DNA of 6,368 nucleotides from Kiritimatiellia bacterium (lineage in GTDB: Bacteria > Verrucomicrobiota > Kiritimatiellia > RFP12 > UBA1067): assembly GCA_017965685.1 (NCBI GenBank), contig JAGCPM010000134.1, positions 1 to 6,368 on the forward strand. Reading direction: 5' to 3'. How positions within the stretch are numbered: position 1 is the stretch's first letter; every line of letters starts with the position of its first letter. Below, in pieces: positions 1 to 5,334 of the stretch. The notes under the pieces are model-generated. The model worked only from the letters and a program-made list of their open reading frames with translations, was not told where the DNA came from and searched no databases. A program made the position numbers and the translations under genes.

Positions 1-2331
1 CAGTGGGCAGTGAACCCAAAGACAGGACGCCGCATCATCATCGAGATGAATCCGCGCGTGAGCCGGTCGTCCGCGCTCGCGTCCAAGGCGACGGGCTTCC
101 CGATTGCGAAGATCGCCGCGCTTCTCGCCGTCGGCTACACGCTCGACGAACTGCAGAACGACATCACGCAGGTTACTCCGACCTGCTTCGAGCCGACATT
201 GGATTATGTGGTCGTAAAGATTCCGCGATTCGCCTTCGAGAAGTTCCCGGGAGTTGACAAAAGACTCGGCACGCAGATGAAGTCCGTCGGCGAAGTAATG
301 GCTATCGGCCGCACTTTTAAGCAAGCCTATCTCAAAGCCGTACGGTCGCTTGAAGCTCCGCTCGCCGGACATGACGCGGCGGCATTCGACCCGTGGTTCA
401 AGGCGCAGCTGGACGAAATCGAGGCGTTCCGCTCTTTTCTGGCGTCGGAAGCCCCGCATCTCACGCCAGGTGTTCTGCGCCAGGCCAAGGTATTCGGTTT
501 CAGCGACAAGGAAATCGCCAAAGCCATATGTTCAAGCGAAGATGCGGTGCGCATGGCGAGAATCGAAACCGGCATCAAGCCCGAATTCGGCGAAGTCGAT
601 ACCTGCGCCGGCGAGTTCGAGGCCAAGACGCCGTACTACTACAGCTATTACAGCTATTCAAATGTTGCCAATGTGAAAATGTTGCCAACAGTCAATACCA
701 ATTCCCAATCGGCAACTGGCAACATTGAAACTGGCAACATTGGCAACAACGGCAACATTCACTGCAAGATCATGGTCCTGGGCGGCGGGCCGAACCGCAT
801 CGGCCAGGGAATAGAGTTCGACTGGTGCTGCTGCCATGCGGCGTTCGCGCTGCGCAAGCTCGGCCACGAGGTCGTAATGGTCAACTCCAACCCGGAGACG
901 GTTTCGACCGACTACGACACCTCCGACAAGCTCTACTTCGAGCCGCTCACGTTTGAAGACGTGATGGAAATATACGAGCGCGAGCAGTGCGACGGCGCAA
1001 TCGTCCAGTTCGGCGGACAGACCCCGCTCAACCTCGCCGCGCGCCTTGCTGCGGCGGGCGTGAACATACTCGGAACCTCGCCGCGCGACATCGCGCTCGC
1101 CGAAGACCGCGACTTCTTCCGCGCTCTCGTCGCCGAAGTCGGCGTCAAGCAGCCGCCGAGCGGAATCGCCCACACTGTCGAAGACGCGCTCAAGATAGCG
1201 GACGGAATCGGCTACCCGGTGCTGGTGCGCCCGTCGTTCGTCCTTGGCGGGCGCGGCATGGCGATAGTCTATCACGAAGACCGCCTGCGCGAGTACGTAG
1301 AGGCGGCGGTGAAGATTTCGGAAGGCCGCCCCATCCTCATCGACAAGTTTCTGACACATGCCATCGAGCTGGACGTGGACTGCGTCTCCGACGGCGAGAC
1401 GACCGTCATCGGCGCGATACTGGAGCACATCGAGGCGGCGGGCTGCCACTCCGGCGACGCCGCAGCCGTCACGCCGCCGATCTCGCTTTCGGCGGAGACG
1501 GTCGCCGAAGTGGAATCCATCGCGCGCAAGTTCGCTGAGCGCCTGCACGTTGTAGGTCTTATGAACATCCAGCTTGCCGTGAAGGATGGCGAGATATGGA
1601 TGATCGAGGTCAACCCGCGCGCTTCGCGCACCGTGCCGTTCGTATCCAAAGCCGTCGGCTGGTCCCTCGCAGGCGTTGCCTCGCGCTGCATGGCGGGTGA
1701 GAAGTTGAATGTTGCCAATGTGAAAATGGTGCCAACAGCCAATGCCAATTCCCAATTCTACTGCGTCAAGGAGGCCGTGTTCCCGTTCGCGAAGTTCCCC
1801 GGCGCCGACATCACGCTCACGCCGGAGATGAAATCCACAGGCGAGGTGATGGCATTCGGTCATGACGCGGCAACGGCCTACTACAAGAGCCAGATTGCGG
1901 CGGGCAGTCCCTTGCCGCTCCCCGGGAAGGGCGGCATCGTCCTTTCTGTCCGCGACGAAGACAAGGCCGAAGTCGTTCGCCTCGCAAAGGAACTCGATTC
2001 GCTCGGCTACGAAATCTGGGCGACGCGCGGAACCTCCACCGCCCTGTGGAAGGAAGGCGTTGAATCGAACGCTCTCTACAGAATACCCCTTGGTTCGCCG
2101 AATGCCCTGGATCTAATCCGACTCGGAAAGGTCAAATGGATCGTCAACACTCGCGAGGATGGCGAAATGGCCGCCCACGACAGCCTCAAGATCCGCTCAG
2201 TCGCAGTCCTGGCCGGGATACCCGTCACAACCACTCTTTCCGGTTTCGCCGAAGCGGTCAGGGGAATGGCGGCAACTGCCGCCTCGTGCGGCAGGGAGCC
2301 TCTCACGCTGCAGGAGTGGCACGCCTCTTAA
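1..2331 (+). CDS. carB: Carbamoyl-phosphate synthase large subunit, 3' part (5' end outside window)
   Basis: Catalyses ATP-dependent synthesis of carbamoyl phosphate from bicarbonate and glutamine-derived ammonia, in the cytoplasm with CarA, for arginine and pyrimidine synthesis. The frame is open from base 1; the first codons align with E. coli CarB at about residue 285, so about 284 residues are missing, and the GTG at base 10 is not a start. Seen, in window codons: end of the first ATP-grasp half with EMNPRVSR (15-22); shortened oligomerisation domain (about 118-220); second synthetase half starting KIMVLGGGPNRIGQG, with RPSFVLGGRG and metal/ATP-binding EVNPRASR (536-543); C-terminal MGS-like allosteric domain from about codon 643, with ATRGT and IVNT matching the effector-site pattern. 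Catalytic motifs look intact. Oddities: two in-frame Asn-rich repeat copies, one at the junction before the second synthetase half and one in a loop after MAG, and a missing stretch of about 45 residues in the oligomerisation domain. Identity is certain. Confidence 0.97.
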   Translation, partial: QWAVNPKTGRRIIIEMNPRVSRSSALASKATGFPIAKIAALLAVGYTLDELQNDITQVTPTCFEPTLDYVVVKIPRFAFEKFPGVDKRLGTQMKSVGEVMAIGRTFKQAYLKAVRSLEAPLAGHDAAAFDPWFKAQLDEIEAFRSFLASEAPHLTPGVLRQAKVFGFSDKEIAKAICSSEDAVRMARIETGIKPEFGEVDTCAGEFEAKTPYYYSYYSYSNVANVKMLPTVNTNSQSATGNIETGNIGNNGNIHCKIMVLGGGPNRIGQGIEFDWCCCHAAFALRKLGHEVVMVNSNPETVSTDYDTSDKLYFEPLTFEDVMEIYEREQCDGAIVQFGGQTPLNLAARLAAAGVNILGTSPRDIALAEDRDFFRALVAEVGVKQPPSGIAHTVEDALKIADGIGYPVLVRPSFVLGGRGMAIVYHEDRLREYVEAAVKISEGRPILIDKFLTHAIELDVDCVSDGETTVIGAILEHIEAAGCHSGDAAAVTPPISLSAETVAEVESIARKFAERLHVVGLMNIQLAVKDGEIWMIEVNPRASRTVPFVSKAVGWSLAGVASRCMAGEKLNVANVKMVPTANANSQFYCVKEAVFPFAKFPGADITLTPEMKSTGEVMAFGHDAATAYYKSQIAAGSPLPLPGKGGIVLSVRDEDKAEVVRLAKELDSLGYEIWATRGTSTALWKEGVESNALYRIPLGSPNALDLIRLGKVKWIVNTREDGEMAAHDSLKIRSVAVLAGIPVTTTLSGFAEAVRGMAATAASCGREPLTLQEWHAS
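640..657 (+). repeat. 9-bp tandem duplication in carB
   Basis: The unit TACAGCTAT occurs twice back to back, in frame, encoding YSY-YSY just before the first Asn-rich insert. E. coli CarB has a single YMYSTY here. It is short enough to be replication slippage, but it directly abuts the insertion. Confidence 0.7.
661..709 (+). repeat. Dispersed 49-bp repeat, copy 1 (left half of the element)
   Basis: Matches 1708-1756 at 46 of 49 bases; mismatches are at 682, 692 and 697. It encodes NVANVKMLPTVNTNSQ in the CarB frame. Confidence 0.9.
661..759 (+). repeat. Palindromic in-frame repeat element, long copy, in carB
   Basis: A low-complexity element of about 99 bp, lower in GC than the surrounding gene, lies between the oligomerisation domain and the second synthetase half. 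The core AATGTTGCCA occurs at 661-670 and 678-687, and its reverse complement TGGCAACATT at 717-726 and 732-741, with GGCAACATT again at 751-759. The longest perfect arms are 663-674 against 737-748 (12 bp). The right part also holds a 15-bp direct period (715-727 and 730-742 share 13 bp), read as TGNIE-TGNIG. Read in the CarB frame it gives an N/G/T-rich peptide without stops. The linker is about 25 residues longer than in E. coli. Behaviour resembles the gene-embedded palindromic elements known from Rickettsia, but the sequence family is not one I recognise. Confidence 0.8.
1708..1756 (+). repeat. Dispersed 49-bp repeat, copy 2, in carB
   Basis: Second copy of the 661-709 repeat (46/49 identical), in the same reading frame, encoding NVANVKMVPTANANSQ. 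It lacks the right, inverted half present in copy 1. It replaces the loop that in E. coli CarB lies between MAGKSL and YYSVKE (about +4 residues net), in the second synthetase half. The homologous loop in the first half of this same protein (YTLDELQND and following) has no such sequence. Confidence 0.9.
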
Positions 2332-3317
2332 ACGGCGCTTTCGCCAAGAATGTGCCCGAAGAAACGCCGGTAGCCTTCGCATAGCACCGACACTCCGTTG
2401 GCGTTCCTGTTGCGCTGGCAGTCGCCAATGCACAGTCTCAAATACTTGCATCCGAGGCACTTCTCCGGCAGACGCGTCTTCGCCTGCGAAAAAGACAGGC
2501 GCTTTGCGCTTGAGACCATCTCTTCCCATGAATGCGTCGCTACGTTGCCGAGAAGATGCTTTTCGTCGACATAAAAGTCGCAGGGATAGACGTTTCCGTC
2601 GTGCTCCACCACGAGATAGTGCGCGCAGTGCGTCGAGAAGGAGCACAAAGTCGGCCAGCCGTACGCCACGGAGTTCATGACGGACTCGAAAAGGCGTATC
2701 GCTATTCTTCCTGCATCGTGCGCGCTCCATTCGTAGTAAAGCTTCACCAGTGCTTCTCCCCATTCTTCCGCTGTTATGGCGAGAGGGGATGAAGTGCATT
2801 CTATGTACTGGTGGTGGCGCGTCGCGAAATTGTCGCGCAGAAAGGTATATGCCGCCACGATGTCGCGAACGTTCCTTTTCGAGACTACCGCAAGAAGGTT
2901 GTAGTCCGCGCCATGCTTTTCCAGCAGGCGGATTCCGTTGACTGTGCGGTCGTACGCGCCATCTCTGGCGGAGGAATGGCTGCGGTTGCCGTCTAGCGAT
3001 GCTCCCACGAGATAACGGTGCGCGGCGAACCTTTCCGCGAAAGAATCATCGATGAGAGTCGCGTTCGTCTGCACGGATATCGAGTCCAGTTTCGCGGCCT
3101 CCAGAAGTTCGAACACGTACGGCGGCGCCAGAAGGGGTTCTCCGCCTTGCAGGGCAACGGAGCGGTGCGCGATGGGAAGCGCCGCATAGCTTTCCAGTGT
3201 GCGCTCCAGCAAGCCCCGCGATATCGTTCCGCCCTTGTGGCCAAGGTAGAAGCAATAGGAACAGCGCAGGTTGCACGTGCCGCCGACAGGCTTGATCAAG
3301 AGCGAGAAGTCATCCAT
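2328..3317 (-). CDS. Radical SAM/SPASM protein, anaerobic sulfatase-maturating enzyme (anSME) type
   Basis: Predicted cytoplasmic, oxygen-sensitive iron-sulfur enzyme of 329 aa. Known anSMEs oxidise a Cys or Ser in sulfatases to formylglycine. Seen: N-terminal radical SAM motif CNLRCSYC (C15, C19, C22) followed by Y24; GGEP at 59-62 for SAM binding; C-terminal SPASM region with C225, C231, C246, then C287, C290, C296, C300 and C313, enough for two auxiliary 4Fe-4S clusters. C246-D247 matches the Cys-Asp pair holding the catalytic base in Clostridium perfringens anSME (spacing recalled from memory). It is shorter than typical anSMEs (about 370-400 aa), mostly between residues 25 and 225. ATG at 3317 lies 3 nt after the upstream gene's stop with no clear Shine-Dalgarno, so translational coupling is likely. 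The stop overlaps the carB stop. No sulfatase is in view, so the substrate is unknown; a related SPASM peptide-modifying role is possible. Confidence 0.88.
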   Translation of the reverse strand: MDDFSLLIKPVGGTCNLRCSYCFYLGHKGGTISRGLLERTLESYAALPIAHRSVALQGGEPLLAPPYVFELLEAAKLDSISVQTNATLIDDSFAERFAAHRYLVGASLDGNRSHSSARDGAYDRTVNGIRLLEKHGADYNLLAVVSKRNVRDIVAAYTFLRDNFATRHHQYIECTSSPLAITAEEWGEALVKLYYEWSAHDAGRIAIRLFESVMNSVAYGWPTLCSFSTHCAHYLVVEHDGNVYPCDFYVDEKHLLGNVATHSWEEMVSSAKRLSFSQAKTRLPEKCLGCKYLRLCIGDCQRNRNANGVSVLCEGYRRFFGHILGESAV

Positions 3318-3320
3318 AGA

Positions 3321-5222
3321 TCACGATTGCGGCCGCTTCCTTGCGCGTAGGACGGCCTTCAGCAGTTTTCTGTAGTCAGGGTTCTTGACCCTGTCCTTCG
3401 CGCCTTGCTTCGGCAAGTGCGCGACAACCATTTCAAGCTCCGGCAGCACGGTAAGCCTCTGCCCCTCCAGTCCCCGCGCCGAATACGCGCCCCTGAATGC
3501 ACCGTCCTCGTCATTCTCGTTTTCTATCCACCATAGATAGCCGTAGCCGCCGCCTTTCGGGAATTTGGAAATCATCTTCGTCGCCTCCTCCACCCAGGAA
3601 GACTGTAGTATCTGGAGTCCCTTCCACTTCCCTTTGCGCCGCATCATCTCGCCTATCCGCGCCATGTCGCGCGCCGAGAGGCAGAAGCGGCAGGAATAGT
3701 GCTCGGAAACCCCCATGTCGCCGAACCTCCCCTGGAGCGACTTGTCCCAGTCTTGAAGCCCCAGCGGTCGGACGACAAGTTCCTCGAACGCGCTGAATAT
3801 GTCGGTCTCGGCCTTTTGTTCGAATATGTCGGCGGCTGTGTTGAAGTCCCAGATGTTGAAGACGAATTCGCTGCCCGGCATGCGCGAGGAGCGCTCGGGA
3901 AGGGCGGTTTTCGTGGGCGTCTGCGGCGTCCGCAGGAAGCATCCGGACCGCGATGACAGTAGGTCTCGTATTTTCGCGGTCCGCTCGCGCTGCTCGAGTC
4001 CGCCCTTGTCGGTGATGCCGAGCGATTCGAGCGTCTCTTCCAGGTCTATGCGCATTGTTGCTGTGTAGCGTCCGTAAAGGATGGAAAGAAGACCCGTCCA
4101 GCAAAGCGATATGTCGCAGGGTCTGTCTGTTTCGCCGTATTCGAATATCGTTTTGCCCTTGACCGTCACCACCATCGCGCCGGTGGCGATGTTGTATTTT
4201 TTCATCGCCTTGGGGATTGCGGCCAGAATCGCGCCGTCGTAGCCCATTTCTTCCGGATAGGCTTTTGCATTGCCGGTGTAGCGGTCGCTGCCTGACGAGA
4301 TGTCGGAGTGCTCTTCCCAGAAATCGTCGCCGAGGAATCGTCTCGTCCCGGTCATCTTGATGATGAGTTCCATCTTCCGCTTCATATGTTCGCTCCGCGC
4401 CGTGCGGCGGAGGAATTCCGGACCTTCCACCATCATGCACCTGAACACCTCGGCGCGGTCCTCGCCAGGCGTCGTCTGGGCGTAGGCGTTTATGAACGCG
4501 GCCTGGACGGTCTCGTTCGTCTTGTTCGCGGCAATCCTCGCGGCGTCTTTGCGGGAGCGCGCCTCGTCGCGCTTCTGCTCTGCGGTCTTCTCCTTGCCCA
4601 TGGCGATGCGCCGCTGGTGGCGCTCGGCTGCGCGCTTCGACTGCTTGTCGTTGCCGGCGAACGAATCCCAGGCGCTCCCTTCGTAGATGAATTCATCCGG
4701 GTTCGCGTCCTCCCAGGCTTTCCTGTCGGAGGCGGAAATGCAACCTTCGAATTTGTGGAACATCTCGTGGTACAGCGTGCCTCTGTCGAACCCGGCGGCC
4801 AGGTTGATCCCTTCTCCGGACGCGGTTCCGCCGGCATGGTTCCCGCTCGCGTCCACGATCTCGTCCGAGAACCACACCGAATTGACGCGGCAGGCCTTCA
4901 CAAAGTCTGGCGGAAGCTCCTCGAGTATTCCCATGAAACGGTCGTATTCGTTCATGACCTTCACGAGCCGGTCGCCCTTGAGACGCTCCATCTTGCCGCG
5001 GTTCAGTATTATGCCGTATTTCTTGGAGCGGCGCTCGATCCTCTTCAGCTCGCGGATGGCCTTCGTTCGCTCTTCTGGAGTGAGTTGGGCGAGCGGCGGA
5101 TCGCCAGACGTTTCGCCGTAGCCGGAAGAGTACGTCGATGTGTCGGTGCCCTGCGCAACTGCGGAGAAGGCGAGGCTTGCGCTTGTCAGCACGAATAAGA
5201 ATGTGTCCCTGAACGGTCTCAT
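3321..5222 (-). CDS. Exported protein: gluzincin-like metallopeptidase domain plus class C beta-lactamase-fold domain
   Basis: A 633-aa protein from ATG 5222. A signal peptide is visible (basic start MRPFR, hydrophobic stretch, likely cut after SAVA at residue 23). Residues about 45-290 contain HEMFH (152-156) and a downstream EDRAEVF (E258), resembling HExxH zinc peptidases whose third ligand is Glu. A Lys/Arg/Glu/Ala-rich stretch (about 192-240) lies between them. Residues about 325-610 resemble the serine hydrolase/beta-lactamase family: the IRDLLSSRSG block, an NIWDFN block, RPLGLQDW, SARDMARIG, GYGYLWW and YSARGLEGQ. Where the family has SxxK there is LCWT (373-376), and where it has YxN there is FNI (455-457), so the hydrolase domain may be catalytically dead. 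A GTG at 5231 would extend it by three residues, but it abuts the -10 box, so ATG 5222 is preferred. First gene of a unit with the radical SAM gene. Substrate unknown. Confidence 0.8.
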   Translation of the reverse strand: MRPFRDTFLFVLTSASLAFSAVAQGTDTSTYSSGYGETSGDPPLAQLTPEERTKAIRELKRIERRSKKYGIILNRGKMERLKGDRLVKVMNEYDRFMGILEELPPDFVKACRVNSVWFSDEIVDASGNHAGGTASGEGINLAAGFDRGTLYHEMFHKFEGCISASDRKAWEDANPDEFIYEGSAWDSFAGNDKQSKRAAERHQRRIAMGKEKTAEQKRDEARSRKDAARIAANKTNETVQAAFINAYAQTTPGEDRAEVFRCMMVEGPEFLRRTARSEHMKRKMELIIKMTGTRRFLGDDFWEEHSDISSGSDRYTGNAKAYPEEMGYDGAILAAIPKAMKKYNIATGAMVVTVKGKTIFEYGETDRPCDISLCWTGLLSILYGRYTATMRIDLEETLESLGITDKGGLEQRERTAKIRDLLSSRSGCFLRTPQTPTKTALPERSSRMPGSEFVFNIWDFNTAADIFEQKAETDIFSAFEELVVRPLGLQDWDKSLQGRFGDMGVSEHYSCRFCLSARDMARIGEMMRRKGKWKGLQILQSSWVEEATKMISKFPKGGGYGYLWWIENENDEDGAFRGAYSARGLEGQRLTVLPELEMVVAHLPKQGAKDRVKNPDYRKLLKAVLRARKRPQS

Positions 5223-5231
5223 CTTCCGCAC

Positions 5232-5261
5232 AGTATATCAAACGTCCGTCCGCCCTGTCAA
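5232..5261 (-). promoter_or_regulatory. Sigma-70-type promoter of the hydrolase/radical SAM unit
   Basis: Read on the - strand: TTGACA (5261-5256), an 18-nt spacer ending in TGA, then TATACT (5237-5232), i.e. a consensus -35 with an extended -10. The expected start of transcription is near 5225, only about 3 nt before ATG 5222, so the message would be nearly leaderless. Confidence 0.72.
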
Positions 5262-5280
5262 ACGCTCCGGGCCTGGATGT

Positions 5281-5310
5281 TTGACACTGGCGGAGAAAAT
5301 ATGATATACT
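5281..5310 (+). promoter_or_regulatory. Sigma-70-type promoter of thrS
   Basis: TTGACA (5281-5286), an 18-nt spacer and TATACT (5305-5310), preceded by TGA so that it forms an extended -10. Transcription would start near 5317, giving a leader of about 18 nt that contains the ribosome binding site. Such a short leader leaves no room for a T-box or the folded operator known from E. coli thrS. Confidence 0.78.
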
Positions 5311-5324
5311 TCTTTTTCAATTGA

Positions 5325-5329
5325 AGGAG
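5325..5329 (+). promoter_or_regulatory. Ribosome binding site of thrS
   Basis: AGGAG, 5 nt before ATG 5335. It fixes the start, and there is an in-frame stop (TGA 5302-5304) upstream with no start codon between. Confidence 0.85.
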
Positions 5330-5334
5330 AAGAA

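Larger units (their letters stand above)
5232..5310. repeat. Dyad symmetry spanning both divergent promoters
   Basis: AGTATATCA (5232-5240) mirrors TGATATACT (5302-5310), and TGTCAAAC (5256-5263) mirrors GTTTGACA (5279-5286). Both pairs share the centre 5271. A weaker central palindrome, TCCGGGCCTGGA (5266-5277, 5 of 6 pairs), lies at the same place and could be an operator. Confidence 0.7.
5223..5334. other. Divergent intergenic region
   Basis: The only non-coding stretch in the window (112 bases). It carries back-to-back promoters for the - strand unit and for thrS. No RNA gene or rho-independent terminator is seen. Confidence 0.85.

Noticed and set aside
10..12. GTG at base 10 as a start of carB
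   Set aside because: It is the Val of the conserved QxAVNPK block in the middle of CarB; the frame stays open to the window edge.
661..759. CRISPR-like or tandem array from the repeated GGCAAC units
   Set aside because: Units are too short and have no regular spacers, and the whole stretch is translated in frame within CarB.
658..1863. 401-codon open frame on the - strand inside carB
   Set aside because: Antisense shadow of carB. The same repeat appears at both its ends only because the repeat lies in carB.
2334..2345. GGCG-CTTT-CGCC hairpin after the carB stop as a terminator
   Set aside because: The stem is only 4 bp, has no following T-run on either strand, and lies in the coding sequence of the convergent gene.
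4308..5198. 296-codon + strand frame opposite the exported protein gene
   Set aside because: Compositional shadow; the - strand reading has a signal peptide and recognisable domain blocks.
5301..5324. Seven-codon frame ATG...TGA just before thrS as a leader peptide
   Set aside because: It starts inside the promoter's -10 region, upstream of the predicted transcript start, and has no ribosome binding site.
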